Shown here: positions 15,495 to 24,025 of the stretch, in pieces | How the letters are laid out: each line of letters starts with the position of its first letter | How positions within the stretch are numbered: the first letter of the stretch is position 1 | Source: Compostibacter hankyongensis | Lineage (GTDB): Bacteria; Bacteroidota; Bacteroidia; Chitinophagales; Chitinophagaceae | DNA: 64,000 nt | Assembly: GCF_039541075.1 (NCBI RefSeq) | Contig: NZ_BAABFN010000002.1 | Location: 310,001-374,000, forward strand | Direction: 5' to 3' | Notes under the pieces: model-generated | What the model was told of the DNA's origin: nothing | Databases searched by the model: none | What the model saw: only the letters and a program-made list of their open reading frames with translations | Position numbers and translations under genes: made by a program

Positions 15495-17339
15495 TTACTT
15501 CTTCCGGTAAACGTCGAATAAATTTTCCCCGGCTCTGAAATCTTCAAATGGCCCGGGCGCGGGATTGTCCTTATTCCTTGGCTTGCCATAGTAATCGGTG
15601 TCGATCCGGATCGGCTGCCCGTCCGGCGCCTCATAGGGAAGACCCGAGATGACTGTTTTCCCCAGGAGTGCGGCAGTGACCAGCTTCCGTTTTTGACCGC
15701 TCATCCAGCCTTTATCGAACCTGGCCTGCAGCGCAAAGCCTTCCTGGCTCTTAATCAACCTGATCCCGGGATCAAAATTCTGCCCGACCACCGGACGGGC
15801 TTCCTTATCCGAAGGCCGGGCGCCATGCAGAAAAACATTCCCGTCCATCTTCGAAGACAATGCTACCGTATCGTATATACGCAGATCGGTATGGCCGGAA
15901 AAGATGTTGTTATAAAAGCAGTTGTCGCCCAGCGGATTGTCGTGAAAACCTGCTATACCGGTAGAATGGCGCTTGAGAAACGGAGTCTGTCTTGCGTCAT
16001 AGGACATTACACGGACGGCGCCGGCGAACAGATTATGCAGGTAAGCGCCTCCCTGGGACCGGATGGTGACGGTCGCCCGGGAGAGAAACAGGTTGTTCAC
16101 TACCGTAAAAGGGCCGTGATCCACCTCTACAAACATATCCCCGCCATTGTCGTTCAGCAGGTTCCCGGAAACATAGGTGCCCTGCGCCATCCAATCCAGC
16201 CAGATACCCAGGCAGGTCCGGTAGATATGGTTCCCCGTAATGCTTACATCCACCGCCGCATGGAATTTTATACCCGCCTGCTCTGCTCCGGCAAGCCAGC
16301 GCCTGCTGCAGATGTCGTGTATCGTATTTCCCGAAACGGTGCTGAATATGGCGCCCAGGCTGCCGACGATGCCCGCCTGTTCGCAATGAGCAATCAGATT
16401 GTTTTTTACCACATGATGGCCGACCTGCTCCGGGGTCCATCCGTCCTTGAGCGCACGTTGTACGGTCTCTACATATCCTCCCGCCGAATTGGCCGAAGTG
16501 TTATCCCACCTGTCGCCGTATTTGCCGAGAGAGATTCCCGAGCACATCGAATACCGGACTACATTATCCTCGATGACCCATCCTTTGCTCCAGTTGGGCC
16601 CGATGAGGCCGATCTGCTGTGCGGTAGGCGGCGCCCAGGGCGTAGCCGCATCTTCGAGGGTGAAGCCGCGGACCGTGATATAATCGATCCCCGTCTTTTC
16701 GGGATAGAATACGGTGCGGCGCACATTGATCTCAACCGTCTGTCTGTTGGGGTCTGCCCCGCCGAACCGAGCCCATATTGTGGTGCTGTCGCCATCTACC
16801 CTGCCGAACCATAGCGAATCGCTTTTCCCGCCGGGGGCCAGCACTTCATCGAGAGCGGCGGCTTCCGTCAGCCAATCGCCGTTAAGGTACACCGCACCGG
16901 AATGATGATCCCGGCCCCTCCGGTCGAACCAGTCGCCGTGGATAAGGTCTTTATACGGGTTAAAACCACCAAAAAATGAATTCGGTATTTTCACCCGCCA
17001 TACCTCGTTTTTCACCCTTGTCCAGCCCTTGATCAACTCCGAGCCTTTGATGACCGCCTTTTCCCCGGGAGCCGCTTCATAAACGATACGTTTCGCATCA
17101 GACGCTCCTCCCCTCGGAGGGTTGACGTACTCCCGGTAAATTCCTTCGTGCACCATGACCGTATCGCCGGCGCGGGCCAGCTCCGCCGCGTGCTGTATGG
17201 TCCGCAGCGGCAGCTCCGGCGTACCGGGGTTGGCATCATTGCCTTTGACCGAGACATGCAGGGTTTTGCCGTAAGCCGCCGGGGCCAGCATAGCCAGGAG
17301 CAGGCATATCCCGGGCATTGCGCTCATTTTTATGCTCAT
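15495..17339 (-). CDS. GH120 beta-xylosidase, secreted right-handed beta-helix
   Basis: Secreted or periplasmic glycoside hydrolase that should remove xylose from xylo-oligosaccharides. From memory the protein matches the family founder XylC of Thermoanaerobacterium saccharolyticum along most of its length (NSFFGGFNPYKD, TGIDYITVRGF, ATPWAPPTAQQ, GLIGPNWSKGWVIEDN). With ATG 17339 (preceded by AAAAAGG) as start the protein has 614 residues, a signal peptide ending near AAYG, and candidate catalytic residues D382 (WLDW) and E405 (FVEVDHGP), equal to the nucleophile and acid/base of XylC. An in-frame ATG at 17381 would add 14 polar residues. It follows the DUF3823 gene in the SusCD operon and defines the likely substrate class of the locus. 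Confidence 0.88.
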   Translation of the reverse strand: MSIKMSAMPGICLLLAMLAPAAYGKTLHVSVKGNDANPGTPELPLRTIQHAAELARAGDTVMVHEGIYREYVNPPRGGASDAKRIVYEAAPGEKAVIKGSELIKGWTRVKNEVWRVKIPNSFFGGFNPYKDLIHGDWFDRRGRDHHSGAVYLNGDWLTEAAALDEVLAPGGKSDSLWFGRVDGDSTTIWARFGGADPNRQTVEINVRRTVFYPEKTGIDYITVRGFTLEDAATPWAPPTAQQIGLIGPNWSKGWVIEDNVVRYSMCSGISLGKYGDRWDNTSANSAGGYVETVQRALKDGWTPEQVGHHVVKNNLIAHCEQAGIVGSLGAIFSTVSGNTIHDICSRRWLAGAEQAGIKFHAAVDVSITGNHIYRTCLGIWLDWMAQGTYVSGNLLNDNGGDMFVEVDHGPFTVVNNLFLSRATVTIRSQGGAYLHNLFAGAVRVMSYDARQTPFLKRHSTGIAGFHDNPLGDNCFYNNIFSGHTDLRIYDTVALSSKMDGNVFLHGARPSDKEARPVVGQNFDPGIRLIKSQEGFALQARFDKGWMSGQKRKLVTAALLGKTVISGLPYEAPDGQPIRIDTDYYGKPRNKDNPAPGPFEDFRAGENLFDVYRKK

Positions 17340-17403
17340 ACCTTTTTGTTTATACTGTTTTTCATTCCGTCGGTTGTGCATGGTACCTGTTTCCGGTATG
17401 CGG

Positions 17404-18108
17404 TCAGGGTATCGCTATCTTGAAAATTTTACTGTAATTATACTTCTTTAACGCATTGTCGGTACGAACGGCTATTCTGACATAATAGGTATCTCCCGAA
17501 ATCAATCCGCTGACCGTATCGGTATGCTGCCCTGCCAGGATCGTTTCGTCGGGTATGCCGGACAGCTCGGTCTCCGCCTTAAGATCGAATACTACATTGT
17601 TCACCGTAGGGGCCTTAGAGACCAGGGTCTTCCTTTCGACGATCTTGTCAGACGCCCGGTCGCGGACAATTTTATAAGCCGTCGTCACCTTTCCCGAAGC
17701 GGGCGTCACCGTGACGTCTGTAACGGCCAGGAACGGGTCAACTTCAAAATTGAGCTCGGTATGACTCCCAACCTGAGCATCTACAGTATCTATAGTGAAA
17801 AAAGCGCCTTCCGTGGGGAGCACCTTATAGTCATTTTTGAAGATATGGGCGTTTTCATAGGTCCCGTCCGGCTTTCCAGAAAATGAGATCGGTGAATTGA
17901 GGCTCCCCCCTTTTTCGAACAATTTTATGGTGAATCCGCCCGGCTGCTCCGTCTGAAGGCCTTCGTGCGTAATCTTATCCGTGAGCTTCCCGTAGATGCC
18001 CCCGTCGGGAGCGGGATAATTGTCAATTTTTGAGCAGGATGCAAGGGCGGAAACCGCCGCTATAGCCATCCAGGTGAATCTCGATATCATGGCTTTATGG
18101 CTTGGCAT
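17404..18108 (-). CDS. DUF3823 SusD-associated lipoprotein
   Basis: A 234-residue protein with a lipoprotein signal (SALASC, Cys near 25) followed by two beta-rich domains, the layout of the DUF3823 family. Such proteins occur almost only next to SusC/SusD pairs and are thought to be surface glycan-binding or scaffold lipoproteins. The stretch GGIYGKLTDKITHEGLQTEQ is the typical start of the mature domain. It begins 1 base after the susD stop codon, so translation is probably coupled. ATG 18090 is an alternative start with a more compact signal. No catalytic residues are recognisable. Confidence 0.82.
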   Translation of the reverse strand: MPSHKAMISRFTWMAIAAVSALASCSKIDNYPAPDGGIYGKLTDKITHEGLQTEQPGGFTIKLFEKGGSLNSPISFSGKPDGTYENAHIFKNDYKVLPTEGAFFTIDTVDAQVGSHTELNFEVDPFLAVTDVTVTPASGKVTTAYKIVRDRASDKIVERKTLVSKAPTVNNVVFDLKAETELSGIPDETILAGQHTDTVSGLISGDTYYVRIAVRTDNALKKYNYSKIFKIAIP

Positions 18109-18109
18109 G

Positions 18110-19897
18110 TCAGTAGTTGGGGTTCTGGATCAGGTTCGGATTCTTTGCGAGCTCGGCAGGATCGATCCGCTCGTGGTAGACACGCGGTTCGAACGTCTTC
18201 GGGAACCGGCCTGCAATACCTGTTTCGAACCGGTAAGCTTTTTGCTCTACATCATAATACGGTTTCAGCTGGTGAAACCGGGTGTTGTTGAACAGGCGGT
18301 CGGACAGGTGCCATCTGCGGTAATCCCACCAGCGCTGGTTCTCAAAGGCCAGCTCTACCAGCCGCTCATGTCTCACCCTCTCCAGGGTTACTTCTGCAGC
18401 ATCCAGTAAGCGGATACCGGCCCGTTCACGGATCTCGTTTACGGCGGTTTCGGCATCCGCAGTTCTGCCCAGCTCAATTGCGGCTTCTGCATAATTCAGC
18501 AGCACTTCCCCGTAGCGGAGGTCGATCCACTCCTGGTCCGATCCCGAATAGGTAGCCCTCGACCGGTCCAGTGACGGGTCGAGGTATTTCCGGATATAAA
18601 AACCGGTCTGTGTCTTTTCATTTCCTCCCAGTCCGCTGAGGCCGGCGATATGCAGCGTGCCGTTTGCATTGTCCGGTTTATGCGTATGCACGTTATACAT
18701 TGCGCTGTAATCTCCCGCTTCCCATTTGACGCCTTGGTCGTAAATACCTGCCTGTACGTCGATGACCGATCCCTGCCAGCTGCTGAAAGGTACGATAACC
18801 GTGGCCAGGCAGCGGGGGTCTTTGTCCCTGAACAGATCGGCCGGATCGGAATAGTAGACCGGCTTGCCTGCATCGTCGGTGAGCCTGAGCTTTCCCGGTG
18901 AGCCGTCGATATACTCAAACTGTTCTACGGATTCCAGCGTAGGGCACATCCGGGAGCTGTATCCATCGGGCCCCCTTACGCCGAACGGAAGATACCAGCA
19001 GTCATAACCGTGTGTTTTATCCGGGTAGGAAAAATACCGGGCAAGGATGATCTCCGGGTTATCTTCGTCGAGAAAGAGGGCGGAAAAATTGGCCGTTTTG
19101 TCGGAGTTTTTGTTGTACAGCGTAAATTTACCGGATGCCATCACCGCTTTTGCGGCGTCGTACGCCTCCTGCCAGTATTTACCGGCTTCCTGAGGGGGAA
19201 TACCCAGCACGCCGCCCAGCATCACCTGTCCGTATGCTGCAGAAGAAGCGGCGTACAGCATTGCGCGCGACTTCAGCGTGAGGGCCGCATATTTTGTAAC
19301 CCTGCCTTTTGTATTGACCTCATCCAGCAAAAGCGCTGCGCTGTCCAGATCGCTGGCAATGAAATCATATACGTCCTGTTCCTTATCCCGCTTTACCTGA
19401 AGGTCAGCCAGGTTGTTGCCGGTAAACTGCTGCACTTCCCTGATGATCGGTACCCCGCCGTAACGTTTTACCATCGCGAAATAATAATAGGCCCGTATGA
19501 AGTAAGCTTCTCCCGTCAGGGATTTCCGGACAGGGTCGCTTACAGCCGAGCCGGGCAGCTTGGCCAGGAGATCGTTTACATTCCTGATATTATTGTATCC
19601 CCACCACGGCGTCCAGGTGCCGTCGCCTATACCGTTGCGTTCGTCCCCGAAGCTGGTGATGGCTTCATCCGTATTATTGGATAACGCATTGCTGACCGGA
19701 TAGAAGTTGAAGTCCTCCATGGGCAGCGCGTTGTACAGGCTGGCCATATAAGCGGTAACGGCCGATTCGCTCTTGAATACCTGGTCGGCGGTGAGGATAT
19801 TCAGTGGCGGGATATCCAGTCTTTTATCGTTACAGGAGCATATCCCAATGACCAGCAATATTGCGATCAGGGAACCTGATATATTTTTCATAGTCAT
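18110..19897 (-). CDS. susD: SusD/RagB-family surface glycan-binding lipoprotein
   Basis: A 595-residue SusD-like protein, the surface lid that binds oligosaccharide over the SusC channel. It has a lipoprotein signal with Cys at about residue 22 (GICSCNDK), the N-terminal segment LDIPPLNILTADQVFKSE, the TPR region containing RAYYYFAMVKRYGGVPI, and the C-terminal RHERLVELAFENQRWWDYRRW motif typical of the family. It starts 7 bases after susC, in the same direction. ATG 19891 is a second possible start. The ligand is inferred from the GH120 enzyme in the same operon to be a xylo-oligosaccharide. Confidence 0.95.
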   Translation of the reverse strand: MTMKNISGSLIAILLVIGICSCNDKRLDIPPLNILTADQVFKSESAVTAYMASLYNALPMEDFNFYPVSNALSNNTDEAITSFGDERNGIGDGTWTPWWGYNNIRNVNDLLAKLPGSAVSDPVRKSLTGEAYFIRAYYYFAMVKRYGGVPIIREVQQFTGNNLADLQVKRDKEQDVYDFIASDLDSAALLLDEVNTKGRVTKYAALTLKSRAMLYAASSAAYGQVMLGGVLGIPPQEAGKYWQEAYDAAKAVMASGKFTLYNKNSDKTANFSALFLDEDNPEIILARYFSYPDKTHGYDCWYLPFGVRGPDGYSSRMCPTLESVEQFEYIDGSPGKLRLTDDAGKPVYYSDPADLFRDKDPRCLATVIVPFSSWQGSVIDVQAGIYDQGVKWEAGDYSAMYNVHTHKPDNANGTLHIAGLSGLGGNEKTQTGFYIRKYLDPSLDRSRATYSGSDQEWIDLRYGEVLLNYAEAAIELGRTADAETAVNEIRERAGIRLLDAAEVTLERVRHERLVELAFENQRWWDYRRWHLSDRLFNNTRFHQLKPYYDVEQKAYRFETGIAGRFPKTFEPRVYHERIDPAELAKNPNLIQNPNY

Positions 19898-19904
19898 CTT
19901 CGAT

Positions 19905-22900
19905 TTAGAGCGTGATGCTTACCCCGATGTCGTAGTTCCGGGTGATAGGATACAGGTAATTGTAGGTACCCGGGTCATGTTCGGGGTCTATGTATTTCAG
20001 CTTGGTCAGCGTATAGAGATTGAATCCGCTGAGATAGACCCTGATATGCTGGATATGCGCCCTTTTTAGCATACCTGGGGAAAAAGTATAGCCCAGCTCC
20101 ACGCTTTTAAGCCTTGCATAAGAGGCTGACGGCCGCCAGAACTGGGAGTTCAGGCCGTCTGAGGGTGGGTAATTGGTGGCGGGAAACTTCCCGGGTATCC
20201 AGGGGCTCCCGGCATCGAAAATGTCCTCATGATGCCACCTGTCCATGAACTGGGTGAGGCTGTTGCGCCCCCAGGGCAAAGGGGCCCTTAGCTGCTCAAT
20301 ATATTCATAATTGTAGTTCGCCGCTCCCTGGAAAAAGATGCTCAGGTCAAAGCCGCGGAAGGTCATGGCGATGTTCAGCCCGAAGTTGATATCCGGGATA
20401 TAGGAACGCCCGATCGGCACGACGTCCTGGTCGTCAATGATGCCGTCTTTGTTCACATCCTTGTATTTCAGATCGCCGGGTCTGAGGGTGGTATTGCCTT
20501 TGCCGTCCTGTATCGGAGAGGAATAGATATCGTCGTAAGACCGGAACTGCCCGATATAATCGTATCCCCAGTTGATATTATCCCAGCGGTTGAGCGGATT
20601 GTTCCGCCAGTTCAGGTAGGAGTTCCCGTCGGGGGCCCTTTCAATTGACGTGAGCTTTCCCCGTGTATAGGTCACATTGCCGGAGATATTATACTGAAAA
20701 GTTCCTTTGCGTCTGGCATGCCCCAGTACCAGCTCGAATCCCCGTCTCATGTCGGCGTTGAGGTTTTCCTGAGGAAGGGATGCGCCCACGGTGCCGGGAA
20801 TGGTGAGCAGCCGGGTGCCCAGCAGCCCGGACCGGTCTCTCCGGAAGATGTCAAACTGAGCCGTGATCAGGCCACTGTTTATTTCCAGGTCTATCCCCAG
20901 GTCCTTGGTGGTGACCGTGTACCAGGTAATATAGGGATTCGGCATGCCGCGGAAGCCCAGTCCGGAAATGACTTTATCCTCGAAAATATAATTGCCGCCC
21001 GGATAATCATATCCGGTCAGGAACTGGAAGGTAGAGGCATTGTCGTCTCCCATCTGCCCCCATGATCCCCTGATCTTCAGGTTGGTGATAAGGGGCAGGG
21101 CGCTCTTAAAGAACGGCTCTTCCGATAGACGCCATCCGGCCGAAACATAAGGGAAGAATCCCCATCTTTTTCCGGCAGGGAATTTGGACGATCCGCCGTA
21201 ATTGAAGCCGAACTCGAGAAGGTATCTCGACAGGTAGTCATAATTGAATTTCCCGATCACATTCTGATTGTCGTTCTCGATCAATCCCCCCGAATTCACC
21301 TGGGAGTTCTGGGCGTTTCCGGCAAAGAACTGATCCACATCGATGGAGAATTCCTTTTTGGCCCACATGTTATCGTTCTTTTCATGTCTTTCTTCGAAAA
21401 CCAGGGACGCCTTTATATCATGTTTTTTGAGGAACTGCCGTTCATAGGTCAGCTGGCCCGTAAGGGAGCTCCGCTGGTAGGGCGTGTAGTTTTCGGTGAG
21501 ATTGGAGGGACTGTTCTGGGTGCCTTTCGGTATATAAGTATCGGTAGACTTATCATAGTCGTAGGTCGAATAGGCCTTCCTCCATGCCCGCTGGTAGTAA
21601 TCCTGGCTATAGAAGCCGTAAACGGCCTTTGCTTTTAAGCCTTTGAGAAAGGGCACCGTATAGTCCAGGACAAAGCTGCCGTCAAATGTTTTGGTCTTTG
21701 TCCGGGTATATCCGCCTATGCTGGCGGTAGACATGGCTACCGGGTTCCAGGGATAGGTCATGTCCTGGAGATAAGCGGGATTATCGTTGGCGTATATACC
21801 GTAGGTGGGTATATTCATCCATACAAACTTGAATATATTCCATGCCGTTTCACCGGGTTCGTTTTTTTCTTCCAGCATGCCATTCATGTTGATCTGAGCT
21901 TCGAGGTCTTCTGTTATCTTGCCTGTGACGCTCGCACGAACGCCGTATTTCTTATAATTGAGGTCGCCGCTTTTCCATAAGCCTTTTTCATTCAGCATGC
22001 TTAGAGCGGTGAAATAACGGATATGCTCATTGCCCCCCGTAACGCTTAGATTGTGGTGCTGCAGCGGCGCATAATCACGGGCTACCGCACCGTACCAATC
22101 CGTGCTCGGATAGGTGCCGTCTTTGAACTTCTGAATATCTTCCTTTGAGAAGGTCGTCTCACCTGGCGCCCTTCCGCCGTTTATCTCGTTCTCCGTGGTC
22201 AGCACGGCGAACTGGTAGGCGTTGCCCACCTCGGGTATATTGGTCACTTGTTGAAATTCATAAGAGCCGGAATAGGTGATCTGCGGCTTTCCGGTGCCTC
22301 CCTTTTTCGTAGTGACCAGAACGACGCCGTTCGCAGCCTTGATGCCGTACACTGCGGCTGATGCATCCTTGAGCACGGTAATGTCCGCGATATCATTTGG
22401 GTCAAGTCTGACGAAGTCATTTCCGGACGCTACGATACCATCTATGACCACCAACGGGGCGCCGAAGCCGCGAATATCGAAAGAAGTACCGTATGAGCCG
22501 GGCTCGCTGTTTCGTTGAGTCACCCGCAATCCCGGCAGCTTTCCTGCGAGCCCGGTGACCAGGTCGGGCGTGGAGATGGTCTTGATCTCATCCCCGCCTA
22601 TAGTGGCGATTGCTCCGGTCACTGTGGCCCTTTTCTGCGTGCCGTAGGCCATTACCACCAGCTGGTTCAGCGAGGTCTCCGCTTCTTTCAGCGCCACATT
22701 CACCCCGGACAGGGCGCCGACGGCCACTTTCCGGGGAGCATAACCTACATAACTGAAGACCAATGTATCTCCCACGTGCCCGCTGATAGCATACGTACCG
22801 TCCGCGCCCGTGGTAGCCCCGGTCTGCGTACCCTGTATCACCACCGTTACGCCGGTAAGCGGCGTTGCTCCGTCAGCGGCGGTTACTGTTCCGCGGATAT

Positions 22901-23003
22901 GTCGCCCCTGCTGTGCAGAAGCCGGTTCCTCGTAAAGGATAAGGATAAGCAGCAAAGATGTTCTGGCGATATGCCGGATGAGATGAGTCAAGTTCTTGTA
23001 CAT
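19905..23003 (-). CDS. susC: SusC/RagA-family TonB-linked outer-membrane transporter
   Basis: A 1032-residue outer-membrane importer energised by TonB. Domain order: signal peptide to about residue 30, a carboxypeptidase-regulatory-like Ig domain (HIRGTVTAADGATPLTGV to about 110), the TonB plug with the SusC signature (VVMAYGTQKRATVTGAI, DVRGFG-like DIRGFGAPLVVIDG, LKDASAAVYGIKAANGVVLVTTKKG), then the 22-strand barrel ending in ITL. It leads the operon susC-susD-DUF3823-GH120-porter-PhyH. A -7 box lies 26-33 bases upstream of the ATG and an AraC regulator is read away from it. No SusR-type or anti-sigma extension is present at the N terminus, so control is probably through that AraC protein. 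Confidence 0.95.
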   Translation of the reverse strand: MYKNLTHLIRHIARTSLLLILILYEEPASAQQGRHIRGTVTAADGATPLTGVTVVIQGTQTGATTGADGTYAISGHVGDTLVFSYVGYAPRKVAVGALSGVNVALKEAETSLNQLVVMAYGTQKRATVTGAIATIGGDEIKTISTPDLVTGLAGKLPGLRVTQRNSEPGSYGTSFDIRGFGAPLVVIDGIVASGNDFVRLDPNDIADITVLKDASAAVYGIKAANGVVLVTTKKGGTGKPQITYSGSYEFQQVTNIPEVGNAYQFAVLTTENEINGGRAPGETTFSKEDIQKFKDGTYPSTDWYGAVARDYAPLQHHNLSVTGGNEHIRYFTALSMLNEKGLWKSGDLNYKKYGVRASVTGKITEDLEAQINMNGMLEEKNEPGETAWNIFKFVWMNIPTYGIYANDNPAYLQDMTYPWNPVAMSTASIGGYTRTKTKTFDGSFVLDYTVPFLKGLKAKAVYGFYSQDYYQRAWRKAYSTYDYDKSTDTYIPKGTQNSPSNLTENYTPYQRSSLTGQLTYERQFLKKHDIKASLVFEERHEKNDNMWAKKEFSIDVDQFFAGNAQNSQVNSGGLIENDNQNVIGKFNYDYLSRYLLEFGFNYGGSSKFPAGKRWGFFPYVSAGWRLSEEPFFKSALPLITNLKIRGSWGQMGDDNASTFQFLTGYDYPGGNYIFEDKVISGLGFRGMPNPYITWYTVTTKDLGIDLEINSGLITAQFDIFRRDRSGLLGTRLLTIPGTVGASLPQENLNADMRRGFELVLGHARRKGTFQYNISGNVTYTRGKLTSIERAPDGNSYLNWRNNPLNRWDNINWGYDYIGQFRSYDDIYSSPIQDGKGNTTLRPGDLKYKDVNKDGIIDDQDVVPIGRSYIPDINFGLNIAMTFRGFDLSIFFQGAANYNYEYIEQLRAPLPWGRNSLTQFMDRWHHEDIFDAGSPWIPGKFPATNYPPSDGLNSQFWRPSASYARLKSVELGYTFSPGMLKRAHIQHIRVYLSGFNLYTLTKLKYIDPEHDPGTYNYLYPITRNYDIGVSITL

Positions 23004-23028
23004 AACGGAGAGGATTGGTTATCTTTTG

Positions 23029-23036
23029 CAAATCTA
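23029..23036 (-). promoter_or_regulatory. -7 box of the susC operon
   Basis: On the minus strand this reads TAGATTTG, a full match to the Bacteroidetes -7 element TAnnTTTG. It would start transcription about 20 bases before the susC ATG. No good -33 TTTG is visible at the right distance, as expected for a promoter that needs an activator such as the divergent AraC protein. Confidence 0.6.
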
Positions 23037-23137
23037 CCTTCCCGGAGGAGCCGTTGTCTACTACTTTTTTATTGAAAACATAAACTATTTTAATAAAGAA
23101 GCTATATTTAGGACGGTAAAAAAATAAATATAGTAAG

Positions 23138-23980
23138 ATGAAGCCTTTCGTGCAGAAGCTCCCCCTTACGGAAGAAATTTCATTTGTGGCCCGTACCTAC
23201 CGTACGCCTGATTTTGAAGTATCCTGGCACCAGCATATCGAGTACGAGCTTATTTTTTTCATGGAAGGGGCCGGAATGGCTTTTATCGGCAATTATATAG
23301 GCGAGTTTAAAACCGGGGATGTGTTTTTTCTGGGCGCCAACCTGCCCCATACTTTCCAGAAAAGACATAAGAAACTCGTCACCGGCGCTGTGGTGGTTCA
23401 GTTCAGGGAAGATTTCTGGGGAGAGGGCTTTATGGACCTGCCGGAAAACAGGGATATCAGAAAATTATTCGAAACTTCCATACAGGGATTGCAGATAACG
23501 GGGCAAAGTAAGCTGCTGATGGGGCGGCTGATACACGATCTTGAGGGTGCATCCGGTATGGACAGAATCGTGAAATTATGCCAGTGTCTGCAGATCATGG
23601 CGCAGACGCGGGAATTTGTACCGTTGTCCACCCAGGAAGTAAAACAATATAATCACAGGGATAAAGAGCGTATCGAAAAGGTTTTCCAGTATACGATAGA
23701 ATCTTTTGCAAAGCCCACTACGCTGGAGGAAATAGCACGGATAGCCCACATGAGCGTCCCTGCATTTTGCAATTATTTTAAGAAAAGCACCAAGAAGACA
23801 TACATTAATTTTCTGAATGAGGTCCGGATAGGGCATGCCTGTAAGCTGCTGGCGGACACAAAGCGTACCGTTCTCGATATCTGTTATGAGAGCGGATTCA
23901 ATACGCTTGCCAATTTCAACAAGCAATTCTTCCGTATTAAAAAGATGACCCCTTCGAGTTTTCGTAAATTGATGTGCTAA
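23138..23980 (+). CDS. AraC-family transcriptional regulator with cupin sensor domain
   Basis: A 280-residue one-component regulator. Residues 1-150 form a cupin-like ligand domain (SWHQHIEYELIFFMEGAG, GDVFFLGANLPHTF); residues 180-280 carry the double helix-turn-helix of AraC proteins (TTLEEIARIAHMSVPAFCNYFKK, then LDICYESGFNTLANFNKQFFRIKKMTPSSFR). It is transcribed away from susC with 134 bases between the two starts, the normal arrangement for a local activator of a sugar-utilisation locus. Binding sites were not identified with confidence. The inducer is probably a xylose-containing sugar, by inference. Confidence 0.9.
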   Translation: MKPFVQKLPLTEEISFVARTYRTPDFEVSWHQHIEYELIFFMEGAGMAFIGNYIGEFKTGDVFFLGANLPHTFQKRHKKLVTGAVVVQFREDFWGEGFMDLPENRDIRKLFETSIQGLQITGQSKLLMGRLIHDLEGASGMDRIVKLCQCLQIMAQTREFVPLSTQEVKQYNHRDKERIEKVFQYTIESFAKPTTLEEIARIAHMSVPAFCNYFKKSTKKTYINFLNEVRIGHACKLLADTKRTVLDICYESGFNTLANFNKQFFRIKKMTPSSFRKLMC

Positions 23981-24025
23981 TCCCTTTTGTATCTTGTATT
24001 TTGGGTAATCCGTCTACCGTCGTGT

